From: Neorickettsia risticii str. Illinois
GTDB lineage: Bacteria; Pseudomonadota; Alphaproteobacteria; Rickettsiales; Anaplasmataceae
Length of the DNA: 64,000 nt
Reading direction: 5' to 3'
NCBI RefSeq assembly: GCF_000022525.1
Contig: NC_013009.1
Span: 62,001 to 126,000, forward strand
Part shown: positions 1 to 9,514 of the stretch, piece by piece
Position numbering within the stretch: the first letter of the stretch is position 1
Layout: each line of letters begins with the position of its first letter
Translations under genes and position numbers: made by a program
Notes under the pieces: generated by a model
Databases searched by the model: none
Told to the model about the DNA's origin: nothing
What the model saw: the letters and a program-made list of their open reading frames with translations, nothing else

Positions 1-1
1 A

Positions 2-1015
2 TCGTTTTTAATGGGAAAATCTACACCCAGAAAGATTTGCGATCCTTTTGTGCTGGAGGAAGATTCCTATCCGGATATGAAGGATGTTAAAGGACAAAAA
101 ATTGCAAAGCGTGCAATCGAAATAGCTGCCGCAGGTGGACATCACCTGCTTATGCGTGGACCTCCTGGTACCGGTAAATCGATGCTTGCTAAGAGAATCA
201 TCGGCATCATGCCACCCCTTTTGCCCCAGGAGATCATGGAAGTGAATACGATTATCAGTGTCTCTGGAGAGTTTACAAATAAGATTTATAGAAAACGTCC
301 CTTCCGAGAGCCACATCAATCAGCTTCAGTTGCGGCGATGATCGGTGGTGGTGCAATACCAAAACCAGGTGAGGTGACACTTGCACACAATGGAGTACTT
401 TTTCTGGATGAAATGGCTGAGTTTTCTAGTCATTTGTTAGATACGCTCAGACAGGTACTAGAAACAGGTGAGGTAACAATATCCCGTGCAAATACGAAAT
501 TGACTTACCCTGCATCTTTTCAGTTGATAGGCGCTATGAATCCCTGTAGATGTGGCTATTTGGGTTATCTTCCGGAAAAGGAGTGTAAGAATTCCAAGAG
601 ATGCGGACTGGACTACATGAAAACGATTTCAGGTCCTGTTCTTGATAGGATAGACATCTTTGTGAATATGGAACCGATAAATAAGAATCAGTTTTTTGAG
701 TCACAGGATGGAGAATCGTCTGCTTTAATTAGAAAAAGAGTTATTGCTGCACGAAACAAGCAATATGAAAGGTACACTAAAGAGAAGTTCAGTTTGAACT
801 GTCACATGGATAATCGTGCGCTTAACGAACATGTTTCACTTGATAATGAAACAAAGGAGTTCCTAAAGGCTACTTTTGAGAAAGGTTATGTTTCTCTACG
901 TGGTCATGACCGTACGCTGAAAGTGGCACGCACTATTGCAGATCTTGATGGTTCAGATGAGGTGAAAAAAGTTCATCTGACTGAGGCGCTTTACTACAGG
1001 GTGAGCCGGAATTAG
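2..1015 (+). CDS. comM: ComM/YifB-type Mg-chelatase-like AAA+ ATPase, 5' end missing
   Basis: AAA+ protein of the ComM/YifB family, which in naturally transformable bacteria is a helicase promoting branch migration during recombination; its role here is inferred only from the family. Numbering from the first visible Met (position 11), Walker A GPPGTGKS is at residues 50-57, Walker B FLDE at 131-134, and a Cys-rich stretch (NPCRCGY...KECKNSKRC) lies near 178-198, followed by the C-terminal Mg_chelatase_C helices. The family is normally about 500 residues and 334 are visible. The frame is open to the left edge, so the N-terminal domain lies outside the window and this is not a true start. The 3' end is echoed in three downstream remnants. 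Confidence 0.93.
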   Translation, partial: SFLMGKSTPRKICDPFVLEEDSYPDMKDVKGQKIAKRAIEIAAAGGHHLLMRGPPGTGKSMLAKRIIGIMPPLLPQEIMEVNTIISVSGEFTNKIYRKRPFREPHQSASVAAMIGGGAIPKPGEVTLAHNGVLFLDEMAEFSSHLLDTLRQVLETGEVTISRANTKLTYPASFQLIGAMNPCRCGYLGYLPEKECKNSKRCGLDYMKTISGPVLDRIDIFVNMEPINKNQFFESQDGESSALIRKRVIAARNKQYERYTKEKFSLNCHMDNRALNEHVSLDNETKEFLKATFEKGYVSLRGHDRTLKVARTIADLDGSDEVKKVHLTEALYYRVSRN

Positions 1016-1205
1016 GCGAATAGTTGCATTTATATGTAGACTTATATTAGTATGTATGCATAACCCCATAGCGCAATGTTTAAAGCATATCCTGTCTTTT
1101 TGCTCGCGGAGTCTCTAGTGCTGCGTGTGGCGAGATTCCGTAGGGTTGTGGAATATATGGTGTGCTGTGCAATGTTTAAGTTTAGTTATTAAGGAGAATA
1201 TAAAA

Positions 1206-1821
1206 ATGTTTGGTAGGTTTGGTATGCAAGAAAATAGGTTGTCCAGGAGCGAAAAATCCCGTAGGTTGGTTTTACATACTGCCTTTGTTTTTCTTTTTTT
1301 TGAGCTGTGCAGCTATTCTTGCTGTTCAGATAGCAAAAAGGATACCTTGGAAGGATGATGGGGTCATGACAAAGAGCTGGTGGTGCTTTCTGTATCTCAT
1401 TATCCCAGCTGTGGTATGTTTTGGTTCCGCGAAAATTGCCCTTAGAGCCACCTTTTCCCGGTCGGCGCTTAGTGATGTTCAAACTCCTGAGTCAGATCGG
1501 GCTCATCTTCAAACTCTGAGATCTTCCGCTGGCAAGTCCTTCGTATCTCTTGCTTCGTTGCCTATACTTTCTATAGTGCTTATTGTTATTGGGACGATCC
1601 TAGACCACAAAGAAAGCTTGACTTTAACGGAAAAGCGAATTTTGGGTGCTACCGAGTGTCTGCTTGTGGCCTCCTTCCTGTCAATCTTCTTCGCATTTGT
1701 TGTTTGCATGGTGCGGTTACGGGAAGCTGAAAATGTGGCTACTGTGGGGTTGACTTCCTCTGTGCCATCTTCTCCAGAGCCTGTAAATCAGCCCAACAGT
1801 CCAGGACCTAGTTTAGTATAG
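1206..1821 (+). CDS. Hairpin-family membrane protein, frame broken at a T8 tract
   Basis: The good ribosome site AAGGAG (1191-1196) precedes ATG 1206, but that frame stops at 1358. The conserved body (RIPWKDDG, SWWCF, then the second hairpin) lies in another frame, running to 1821 with only a TTG at 1210. The two frames meet at eight T's (1294-1301). Removing one T joins a basic N-terminus (RRLVL) to the first transmembrane segment just as in the paralog at 4542. The joined product is about 205 residues with four predicted transmembrane segments and a Pro/Ser-rich tail. It may be a phase-variable gene in the OFF state, a frameshift corrected by slippage, a pseudogene or a sequencing error. 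Function unknown. Confidence 0.7.
1294..1301 (+). repeat. T8 homopolymer at the frame junction of a hairpin-family gene
   Basis: Eight consecutive T's, preceded by T5-C. The upstream start frame and the downstream conserved frame differ by one base here. The paralog at 4542 has an in-frame T8 at the equivalent position (4603-4610). Confidence 0.9.
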
Positions 1822-2044
1822 TGACGTGTTTAAGTTGGTGGAGCTCTGGATCTAGCTCAATGTGGTCTGACGCTCCGTCGTCTTAGATATCAAGAGCCTC
1901 TGTGATTACAGGGGCTCGGACGTGGGAGCAAATTAAGAGGTGGCTTTCTCCAGGCCGTTGTGCCTCTGCATGTTGGAACCGGTAACGCGAATAGTTGGGG
2001 ATCCTGGTGATCGAAGTGAGGTGAAAAGCCTTGCTTTGTTGAGT

Positions 2045-2172
2045 AATTTCTCGCACGTTCATACCGAAAGTGGCACGTGCTATAGCTGGCAGACCTTGAT
2101 GCTTCAGATGAAACGAGAAGAGTTTATCCGACAGAAGCGATTTTTTATAGAAAACTGTCACTAGTGTGCTAG
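2045..2172 (+). pseudogene. Duplicated fragment of the comM 3' end
   Basis: The bases share GAAAGTGGCACG and then much of the comM tail. One frame reads ADLDASDETRRVYPTEAIFYR, which matches the comM C-terminus (ADLDGSDEVKKVHLTEALYYR) residue for residue in most positions. A stop interrupts it upstream and there is no start, so it is a remnant. The rest of 1822-2444 shows no supported gene. Confidence 0.85.
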
Positions 2173-2491
2173 ACAGCTCCGGTATGTAGAGGTGCTTTTA
2201 TATAGCAGTCGTGCCATAAGGGTTGAAACTAGGCTTATAATAAGTAAAATTATTTACTAACACGTGTTCTAAGTGTGTAGTGGAATGACGTAGATCTTGA
2301 GTTCTGCTGCATTATAAACCATGGTTTGGGTATTGTGGATGTCTGAGCCAGCATCTTGTAGGGTAGTTTGAGGAATTAAAAGAGATGGGTCCTAGGGGAA
2401 TGTAGCGTTGTCATGAAATTAGTCGAGTAATTGAAGAGGATGAAGTGTCTAGGGATGTCGAGATTAGAAGATTACGCAAGGCTAGAAGATT

Positions 2492-3151
2492 GTGGGTCCT
2501 GTCACTTTGTTTCGCCTTTTTCTCTCCGCAATTGTTCTTGCTGTTCAGATAGTAAAAAGGATACCTTGGAAGAATGATGGGATCATAACAAAGAGCTGGT
2601 GGTGTTTTGTATATCTTCAGTGGGTTGGCTTCCTTCTGGCTATTACTTTAATGCTCGGACTATCTAAGTCTAATCGTGTTGGTGTTCGTGCAAACGAAGC
2701 AGATCGTAATGGGCAAGGTATCGCTAAAAGGACACTTTTCGAAGTTTGCTCTTTCTGTGTGTGCTTTGTGCTTTCTTTAGCACTTATTTGCATTACCGCA
2801 GTCTTGGACCACAAATCGGACTTGCCCTTAAGAACAAAGCGGGTACTTGCTATTGTGGAATGTACGCTTTTATTCCTTCTTTTAGTGGTCTTAATAGTAC
2901 AATCTTTGTGTGGTCCTGGTGCAATTCCTCCCACTTATATTCCTGCAATGGAATTCCCTGAACGTACTTTTGATGGTACGAGTCATGTTGGTGGCATTAG
3001 GGAGAGTGGCAATGTTGGCGTGTATGATATGGCTCCTTCAGGTGCTCATTATGGGGGTACTGGATTTATGGTATCTAGGCTATCTGCCGTGTTTGGTGAA
3101 AGAGGGGAGATCCTATACAGAGTTGCCCATAATGTCGTGAGTGTTACGTAA
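2492..3151 (+). CDS. Hairpin-family membrane protein with disrupted N-terminus
   Basis: Second copy of the family, about 219 residues. It has a first segment ending in KRIPWKND, then the SWWCF signature, a second hairpin near residues 85-140, and a Gly-rich tail with no further hydrophobic part. The GTG at 2492 has no clear ribosome site. A better N-terminus (RLRKARRLW, like the basic start of its paralogs) lies in another frame at 2469-2515 and would join the body through a one-base change near the T5 run at 2517-2521. The gene may therefore be decaying, or expressed from the weak GTG. Function unknown. Confidence 0.55.
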   Translation: MGPVTLFRLFLSAIVLAVQIVKRIPWKNDGIITKSWWCFVYLQWVGFLLAITLMLGLSKSNRVGVRANEADRNGQGIAKRTLFEVCSFCVCFVLSLALICITAVLDHKSDLPLRTKRVLAIVECTLLFLLLVVLIVQSLCGPGAIPPTYIPAMEFPERTFDGTSHVGGIRESGNVGVYDMAPSGAHYGGTGFMVSRLSAVFGERGEILYRVAHNVVSVT

Positions 3152-3239
3152 CAATTCACTCAATCAGCCGCAGCAGGTTTCTCCGCTAATCCACAATATG
3201 GTATCGAACTTGAACCCGCGGAGGTCGGCACAATCAATG

Positions 3240-3387
3240 ATCCGGAATATTCTAGAGAAAGTGGGAGAGAATCCTAGTAAATGCCGGTACTCGTATACTG
3301 AAAGCGGTACGAACAATTGCGGATCTTGATCATTCAAATCAAGTTGGGACACATCACTTAATAGAAACATTTCTTTCAACAGAGTAG
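3240..3387 (+). pseudogene. Second duplicated comM 3' fragment
   Basis: The frame from 3298 reads LKAVRTIADLDHSNQVGTHH and ends in a stop at 3385-3387, matching comM LKVARTIADLDGSDEVKKVH. Upstream, in a shifted frame, LEKVGENPSKCR resembles comM FEKGYVSLRGHDR. There is no start and at least one frameshift. It occupies the interval between hairpin genes; the rest of 3152-3617 holds nothing I can support. Confidence 0.82.
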
Positions 3388-3617
3388 GTCGAAACTGGTA
3401 AAAGAAGTGTTTTATGCCGTGTTGTGTGGTAATTGTATCATAAGTATTGTAAATTAATTTAATCTTTGTTAGTCTATAGGTGAAGTTATTTATTAGTGCG
3501 GTCTCCTACGAATAGGAGAGATGAGTCTACCAAATAGCATAGGTATTTTGGGGCATAGTGCGGGAATTGCTAGTCCTTGGTTTAACAAAAGATAATGTTG
3601 GAGGGTATTTGATTAAT

Positions 3618-4217
3618 ATGGGTTCTGCTAGTTTAAAAAAACGGGACAGGCTGGCTCTTGTTGTGTACTGTTTTTGCTCTTTCTTGTCCTTGTTACTATG
3701 TGCAGCTATACTCTTATCCGATTTGCTGGGGGGTGAGGACTTTAAGGCTTCTGTTATTAGAGCTGCTATGCTGGCAGCTTTGATTGCTCTAACTTTTATT
3801 ATCTTGGTGTCTCAGTTATGTTACGCTTCTGGTGTACTAAGATCCTCAGGAGCTGAGCCTGGTCTTTCTACTTCCACAGCAGAGCAACTGCTCGTAGATG
3901 CTGGAGATCTTCTATCACAAATGAAGTCTCTCCGAGAGCAAGTAGAACAAAATTTGGCAGGAAGTCGGTCACAACCTTATGCTGATGTTGCCGAAAGTAC
4001 GCCTAGAAGATTCTCTCTGCCTGCTGTTTTGCCTCCTGTGACTCCTGAAGGAGTGCGTGCGCTGCACGCAGGTCTTTTGGAGTTTGCTATTGCTCAGGAA
4101 GACAGAAAATCTTCTTCCCGAGGTGGCGGTGAAACACCTGTAGCAGGGCCATCTTCACAACTGCTGTCTTCTGCTGTAGAAGCAGGGGATGTGGGATCTC
4201 ATGTCACCCGATTCTGA
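3618..4217 (+). CDS. Half-size hairpin-family membrane protein
   Basis: 199 residues from ATG 3618, which follows GGAGGG at 3600-3605; the open frame begins earlier but lacks a ribosome site. It has one pair of transmembrane segments (about residues 10-35 and 48-72) separated by a short acidic loop, resembling the second hairpin of the neighbours. Then comes a long soluble tail with a possible short coiled coil (LLSQMKSLREQVEQNL) and Ser/Pro-rich sequence. No SWWCF motif, so it probably represents one hairpin module. It sits between two comM remnants in the tandem block. Function unknown. Confidence 0.65.
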   Translation: MGSASLKKRDRLALVVYCFCSFLSLLLCAAILLSDLLGGEDFKASVIRAAMLAALIALTFIILVSQLCYASGVLRSSGAEPGLSTSTAEQLLVDAGDLLSQMKSLREQVEQNLAGSRSQPYADVAESTPRRFSLPAVLPPVTPEGVRALHAGLLEFAIAQEDRKSSSRGGGETPVAGPSSQLLSSAVEAGDVGSHVTRF

Positions 4218-4221
4218 TGAT

Positions 4222-4284
4222 CTAAAAATAGCACGGATAGCAATAGATTTTGATGGTTCAGGTGCGGTGGGAAGCCTCACTTGA
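4222..4284 (+). pseudogene. Third duplicated comM 3' fragment
   Basis: In frame from 4222 it reads LKIARIAIDFDGSGAVGSLT then TGA, against comM LKVARTIADLDGSDEVKKVH; the preceding codons SDD align with comM GHD. The remainder of 4218-4541 shows no gene. Confidence 0.75.
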
Positions 4285-4541
4285 CAGGGGCAATTCTCTT
4301 AAGCGCGTGGTGTTTCAATACGGGCGGTTTTTGTCCAACTGTAGTCCAATAGATTGGATGGGACCTAGGATAGATTGATGCCTGCCAGGCTTTTTAGTTA
4401 TGATATAACTAAGCTATCCGCTAGTGTTGTGTCCTGTTTGATATTCATTAATAAGTTGTAACAATTCTTGCGTTTCATTAGTTCAAAAGGATGCTGTGAT
4501 TTTGCTTGTATGTAAATGTTGTTAAATATACCAGGGGGCTT

Positions 4542-5600
4542 ATGTTAGTTGAAAAGAAAGAGGAGAAGGGTACGGTATCTAGAGCTCTGAGACGTACCAT
4601 ACTTTTTTTTGTTTCTCTCCTATCTACGATCATTTTTGCCGTTTGTATGTCATATCGGATACCTTGGAGGGATGATTGGGACGTAAAAGAGAGCTGGTGG
4701 TGTTTTGTATATCTTCAAGGTGTTCTCTTGCTTTTGGGTATGGTTCTTTTGTTACGTTCTATACTCAACGCGTTGACTATAGACACCCCCACTTCTAAAG
4801 AAAAAGCGCCCTCTAATGAGAGCAGTAATAAAGAACCTTTTGATGGGTGTGGTACTGATAAAAAAGGTAAAAAAGCAGTTGTTAAGATTGTGAAAAGTCT
4901 TTGCCTAACGCTGCTCTTTGTGGCGTTTGTTGCTCTCGTTGCACTCTCGGACTATGCGAAATTGAGTGGGAGATTTAGCCTGACTATAAGGCGAGTGCTT
5001 GGCGGTCTAGAGTGTGCTTTTTTGGCTATACTTCTAGCGTTATTAATAGCATCGTGTTTTCCCACTCGCCAGCAGACAAAGGATTTAGAGACTCCTACTA
5101 CTCTTGTTCCCGGTGATGATGGAGTTGGGCGTTACCGTGTCACTACCACTACTGATGAGGGCGGAACACTTGATATGATGGCCGCAACTATGACTGCTCC
5201 TACGGGAGAGGAGATAGCTATGTTTGCTATGAATGCTATGACGCCGGGTATGAGAGATACAGAGGCATCAGCCGTGGCAGCAAGATTATCTTGTGTAATG
5301 AACCCCGAAGTAGTTGCTGTAGATTTTAGAGCAAGAATTGCTGTAGGTACTCAGAATTTGGTTGTACAGTGCATGCAAAGAGGCTTGCGTGCGATAGCGT
5401 CTGAATCTTCTGTGCGAGCGTCTGGAGCTTTACCAGCACCAACTTGTGAAGATAGTGCTGCTTTGTCTCTATCTGCGGAAGGTTTAGGTGAAGCACCACC
5501 ACCTTCCGAGGGAGTTAGCCAACGCCTTTGCGAACTTCATGCAGTTGATATAGAGGATATAGGATCAGAAGAGGAAGTGGATTTTCCAAGTAGGGGTTAG
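4542..5600 (+). CDS. Hairpin-family membrane protein with long acidic tail
   Basis: 352 residues from ATG 4542, with AGGGGG four bases upstream; an earlier TTG in frame is less likely. Basic N-terminus (RALRR), TM1 about residues 24-44, the signatures RIPWRDD and SWWCF, TM2 about 60-80, a Lys-rich loop, then TM3 and TM4 (about 112-175). The remaining half is soluble, rich in Thr, Met and acidic residues, ending DIGSEEEVDF. A T8 tract (4603-4610) inside TM1 is in frame here, while the equivalent tract in the copy at 1206 breaks the gene. Largest member of the family in the window. Function unknown. Confidence 0.8.
   Translation: MLVEKKEEKGTVSRALRRTILFFVSLLSTIIFAVCMSYRIPWRDDWDVKESWWCFVYLQGVLLLLGMVLLLRSILNALTIDTPTSKEKAPSNESSNKEPFDGCGTDKKGKKAVVKIVKSLCLTLLFVAFVALVALSDYAKLSGRFSLTIRRVLGGLECAFLAILLALLIASCFPTRQQTKDLETPTTLVPGDDGVGRYRVTTTTDEGGTLDMMAATMTAPTGEEIAMFAMNAMTPGMRDTEASAVAARLSCVMNPEVVAVDFRARIAVGTQNLVVQCMQRGLRAIASESSVRASGALPAPTCEDSAALSLSAEGLGEAPPPSEGVSQRLCELHAVDIEDIGSEEEVDFPSRG
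4603..4610 (+). repeat. T8 homopolymer inside TM1, frame intact
   Basis: Eight T's encoding part of Leu-Phe-Phe, at the same place as the T8 of the paralog at 1206. A one-base change would abolish the protein. Confidence 0.9.
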
Positions 5601-6305
5601 TAAATTTCGTGCTCGTACGTTTGTTTATAGGATGTATCCCCCAGCTGTAGGTAGGGCGGTAGATTTTCTCAGTAGTGGGTGCATTCTCATGCTCGGGTGG
5701 TGTATTTGGACAAATTGTGTTCTTGTTCGGGAGGTTTTTTTCGTGTCTTATCTCATGCGCTTTTCATAACTTGATTCAGAAGTGCGTAATGGTGTATAGC
5801 TCTGTTGCTTTTCCTGAAGCGTAGGAGCGGATTGTTGAAAATCCACATGTTGTTGAGATTAACGATCTTCAAGTTCTTTTTAGTTTTTCTGACTTGTTTT
5901 TCCTTCCCTGTGGTCTTTGAGTATTGAATTTTTATGCACATTCTCAATAGTGTGTAGGGCAAAGCGCTTTGGAATGGATTTTTACATCTGTATTTGCGGT
6001 TTTTTGGACATATTTGTTTGTATTTTCACTTAAATTGTGTTTGCAACGGAACCCATGCATTTTAAAGTGAATTTCAAAATTGCTGTCGAGTGGTTTGATT
6101 CGTTTTGTTCACTTTACATTTGAAAGAAAGGGTAGCCACGTTTCCTCGGAAATAATGTTAACTCGCTCTCTGAGAAGTGAATTTTCCGGCAATATAATCG
6201 AAATAAAGTTCAATACTTTTTAAGAAATATCATTTTTTTAGCATTTAGTATTCTTTTAATTTTGAAATATATACACAGGCACATGCACTGTATGACTGCT
6301 AAAAT
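5601..6305. other. Gene-poor interval
   Basis: About 700 bases, T-rich on the plus strand in its second half. Only short low-quality reading frames; no RNA gene or repeat recognised. Confidence 0.5.
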
Positions 6306-7124
6306 ATGAGAAGAAACTCAAGAAATGGTATCCAAGTAAGTTTACCAGATGGGCTTCAAAACTGTGGATATACTAAAGCTAAAAAAATTGGTCCAGAAAG
6401 GGCCGCTACCTTTTATATCCTGGATAGTTACAACCAAACGGGAGGTGGATACCATCCAAGCAAGAAACTTATTTGGCAAGAGCTGCCTACTGAGATACGT
6501 AAATGTGTATTTAATTGGCAGACTAATCTTCAGTTTTTATTTCTTGGCTTTGTTTGGCTGGGAATAATAGTAGCGCACATTGCCATCGAACGAATCGCTG
6601 CCTCAAAAAAGATTTCCTCTCTGAATTTGCGTATATCTTACCTACTGGGTCCCTGCCTTTTTCTTTTCATTCTTTCACTAATGAGGGTGGCCGCCTTTGA
6701 TCTCAGTCTTTCTTGTAACTCGGTCTGCAGAAAAAAAGTATATGAACTAAAGAGACGTATCAAAGAATTTTTTTATTATAACAGGTTGGAAAGATGTGAT
6801 TCGGTTGAGGAGATATCGGCAGTTGTACGACCTCATTTCTCTTTTTGTAATGTGATTCTTATTGTTGGGGCAGTTCTTTTTATTGTCTCTATGACTGCAT
6901 TTATTGTTCTGGAGTGTTTTTCTGTGGGTGGTCTATTTCATAATATGCATGCAGCCTGCTTAATTGCCTTACAAAGTACATTGCTAGCTATTTCATTCAG
7001 TTCGATTCTCACGATCACAGCACTGCTTCTATACAAGGATCAAGTAACACATGCCTTTGAGTTAGAGAAAGTTGAGGAGATTGATTCCCGAAGAAGCTCG
7101 GTTCCTCAATATGTTGTGAGTTAA
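6306..7124 (+). CDS. Four-TM hairpin-family protein with N-terminal extension
   Basis: 272 residues. An extension of about 75 residues precedes two hydrophobic hairpins: TM1 about 77-98, TM2 about 112-132, TM3 about 180-203 and TM4 about 213-240. A basic loop (KKVYELKRRIKEFFYYNRLER) separates them, so the loop is probably cytoplasmic. The short C-terminus is charged. The SWWCF signature of the first block is absent, but spacing and topology match the genes at 8843, 16221 and 17188. ATG 6306 is the first start in frame and no strong ribosome site is seen. Function unknown. Confidence 0.72.
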   Translation: MRRNSRNGIQVSLPDGLQNCGYTKAKKIGPERAATFYILDSYNQTGGGYHPSKKLIWQELPTEIRKCVFNWQTNLQFLFLGFVWLGIIVAHIAIERIAASKKISSLNLRISYLLGPCLFLFILSLMRVAAFDLSLSCNSVCRKKVYELKRRIKEFFYYNRLERCDSVEEISAVVRPHFSFCNVILIVGAVLFIVSMTAFIVLECFSVGGLFHNMHAACLIALQSTLLAISFSSILTITALLLYKDQVTHAFELEKVEEIDSRRSSVPQYVVS

Positions 7125-7884
7125 AATGACAATCCAAACTAGATTTTAGGTGTCAAGATTCATTTCATGACTCTAAGGAATGGTAAGCTTTCATTGGTAA
7201 TTTTGAGTAATTACGGTTTTGTCTTGGAAATCGCAGTGTAAGCGAGTTTTACCCTGTTTTGACGGTGATTAAAACGTGTTAAACCATGTTAGATACTTCA
7301 TATGGAGGAAGCATATGACCTGTCAATTGAACTCCGCCGATTTGGGTATATTATTCGATTTTTCATTGGAACTATGCCATTGGATTGAAATTGTTGTTGT
7401 AATGAAAGGTTCAAGATATGCATTTTTGTGTGCTATTTTGCCAGGATTATCAGTTTTGTGGATGTCACGTTATCTAACAGTAGAAAACCCACGTTGGTAT
7501 TACACAAAGATATGAAATCTGAAACTAAAGGATTCTTCTTTTAGACTTATAGATTATGCTGGAGCGTTACACGCTTTAGACGCCTTAAGGTTCAATAGGA
7601 GAGAGTTCTAATCTTTGTGGTCAAAATAGGGCCTGCAGAGTATAGCAACCTTTACCGTTATCTACGAGAAGTTCGTAAAGTTCTATTCTTCAAGAGACGA
7701 TATTATTTTTAATGAACCGCCCACCTATGAGTGGGCATAAAATGTGCAAAGCTAAACGGACAGTTCATCCTATTTCTATTAAATCTGAGCGTTTCTCTTT
7801 CTTTTGAGATCATTCGTATACCATGAAGAAGGGTCCTTCTTACTTGCTATCAGAAGTATTTATCTTGGTATAGCATACTGTGCT
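7125..7884. other. Gene-poor interval between convergent genes
   Basis: About 760 bases between the ends of convergent hairpin-family genes. A 79-codon plus-strand frame at 7276-7515 has no homology I recognise and no convincing start. Nothing else supported. Confidence 0.5.
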
Positions 7885-8625
7885 TCAGTGAGAATACTTC
7901 CTCTGTGTTAGAGGGATACTAGTGGACGCAAACGCGTTTACCTCATCGAGAAGTGGTGGGGCACCAAAGGGTGAAGTATCATTTGTGAGGTAGAGTCCCT
8001 CTATCAACTCATAGATTCTTTTCCTTCCTTGAGGATGATCGGATTGTAACGACCTCCCAGCTCCAGCAAAATACAAAGTAACCCATAGAAGAAGTAAGCT
8101 AGCAAGAGTGCTAGCAAACAAGACAGATTCGATAATTGCCATGGTTTTCATTTTTGCAGGGTGCGTTGTCTTATCCAAACAGCCTGCGACAGTGATACAG
8201 GCAACCGAGAGTACAGCGGAGATAACAAATACCTCTTCTGCTCTTGGTCTAAATGATTTCTCTAAAGAATATGCTGCCTCATTTACTTTTTTTACTATCG
8301 TTGCCTTTTGACAACTTATAGGGTCTATTCTCCCGTTCTGTTTTTCGTTATCGAGGATTTCTTGCATTGCTGCGCGAAGCGTCGAGGTTGCTTCCACCGA
8401 TTTGGAGAGCTTAAACGCACCTATGAAAGCTACTGCAAGTATTGGAGGAAAGAGGTAAAGCCAAATACATTGGCCATGCATTATAGTGTTATTTTTCCAA
8501 GGGAATCTTAAAAATATGTGCTCTCCAACCGCGAATGCGGAAAGGCACACCATCACGGAAAACAGAGCAACGGTCCTTTTATCCAGTAATCCCTTTTTGA
8601 GCAAATCGACATCGCTTTTTTGCAT
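7885..8625 (-). CDS. Four-TM hairpin-family membrane protein
   Basis: 246 residues from ATG 8625, preceded by AAAGG; an in-frame TTG at 8700 would add a hydrophobic segment not found in paralogs. The first hairpin contains FLRFPWKNN and an aromatic turn (CIWLYLFPP) that echo RIPWKDD and SWWCF of the plus-strand block, so it belongs to the same family despite its opposite strand. A loop with Lys/Arg and Glu follows, then TM3-TM4 joined by the conserved pattern of a small polar loop leading to an IE.VLF helix. The tail is about 45 residues. Function unknown. Confidence 0.75.
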   Translation of the reverse strand: MQKSDVDLLKKGLLDKRTVALFSVMVCLSAFAVGEHIFLRFPWKNNTIMHGQCIWLYLFPPILAVAFIGAFKLSKSVEATSTLRAAMQEILDNEKQNGRIDPISCQKATIVKKVNEAAYSLEKSFRPRAEEVFVISAVLSVACITVAGCLDKTTHPAKMKTMAIIESVLFASTLASLLLLWVTLYFAGAGRSLQSDHPQGRKRIYELIEGLYLTNDTSPFGAPPLLDEVNAFASTSIPLTQRKYSH

Positions 8626-8736
8626 AAGTCGTAAAACCTTTATTATGGTTTCACTATACCCAAAAAAACATAACAAAAAGATAACAAGGAAAATGATCAA
8701 CCAACAACTTTTTAGAAGCTAAGCTCCACACAATGA

Positions 8737-8770
8737 AACCACTACGGAGAGGTAAACATCCGTAGTGGTT
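8737..8770 (-). terminator. Perfect 12-bp hairpin downstream of the 8843-9514 gene
   Basis: AACCACTACGGA (8737-8748) and its exact complement (8759-8770) flank a ten-base loop. It lies just past the stop of the minus-strand gene ending at 8843 and before the next minus-strand gene. The following minus-strand bases contain only a short T run, so termination is likely but not certain. Confidence 0.55.
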
Positions 8771-8842
8771 AAGAAAGAATGTATAGCTCAGTAAATATTG
8801 CCTTTGAGCTAAAAGACATCTTGCCTTACTTCCGTACTGATC

Positions 8843-9514
8843 TCAAGGGATAAGCAAGCTTTTTTCTGATGTGTGCTGTACGTCACTATGCTGAAGAGCG
8901 GGACTCGGACAGTGTCCAAGCTGCTCCATTGCATCTGCTGCAGATGCAGCTCTTTCACTTTTTGCCACAATAAACACCAGAGAAAGCATTGTAACGGCAC
9001 AAAGAAGAAAAAGTAATGTTTCGCCCAGCTGAGCATAAGGAGTGCCACCCTCCATCGTAATTCCAGCGAATTTAAACAGCACTGGGTACATTGCTAGTGC
9101 AGCGGCTGAAAGTAGCATTGCAACACCAAGTGCAAGCTTAACTCCACTGCTTGCTCCAGCCCTGTCTATCTCTTCCTGTACAGTCTCCACATCCACACTG
9201 TCTTCACACAGCCTACCTAGTTTCTCCCGGCAAGCACTTGGGCGTATTCTAGTTTCAGATGCGAACAAAAATGTGGCTAAGCACGCAAGCAGAGTAAGCG
9301 CAGCAAACGCAGCACGTGCCATATCTGCCTTACCTCCGCATATGGTGCCTAATTGCTCACTGAGAAATTGTAAAGCAGCATATGCTACCACGACTATTGT
9401 CCAAAGCACTACAACCCCTGCATATGCAAGATGAAATCGAGCCCCGGTGATGACAGCCTGCGCTTCCTTCCTTACTTTGTTGCTTGCGGAATGAGAATCT
9501 GAACTTTTACTCAT
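8843..9514 (-). CDS. Four-TM hairpin-family membrane protein
   Basis: 223 residues, ATG 9514. A basic N-terminus (NKVRKEAQ) suggests an N-in topology. TM1 is about 28-50, TM2 about 66-86, TM3 about 128-150 and TM4 about 160-182. The middle loop carries an acidic helix (CEDSVDVETVQEEID). The two hairpins resemble each other in length and loop spacing, suggesting an ancestral internal duplication. A hairpin downstream may end its transcript. Function unknown; assigned by topology and the shared TM4 pattern (GE.LLFLLC). Confidence 0.78.
   Translation of the reverse strand: MSKSSDSHSASNKVRKEAQAVITGARFHLAYAGVVVLWTIVVVAYAALQFLSEQLGTICGGKADMARAAFAALTLLACLATFLFASETRIRPSACREKLGRLCEDSVDVETVQEEIDRAGASSGVKLALGVAMLLSAAALAMYPVLFKFAGITMEGGTPYAQLGETLLFLLCAVTMLSLVFIVAKSERAASAADAMEQLGHCPSPALQHSDVQHTSEKSLLIP

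Noticed and set aside
7276-7515. 79-codon plus-strand frame
   Set aside because: Poor start signal and no conserved pattern; region treated as intergenic.
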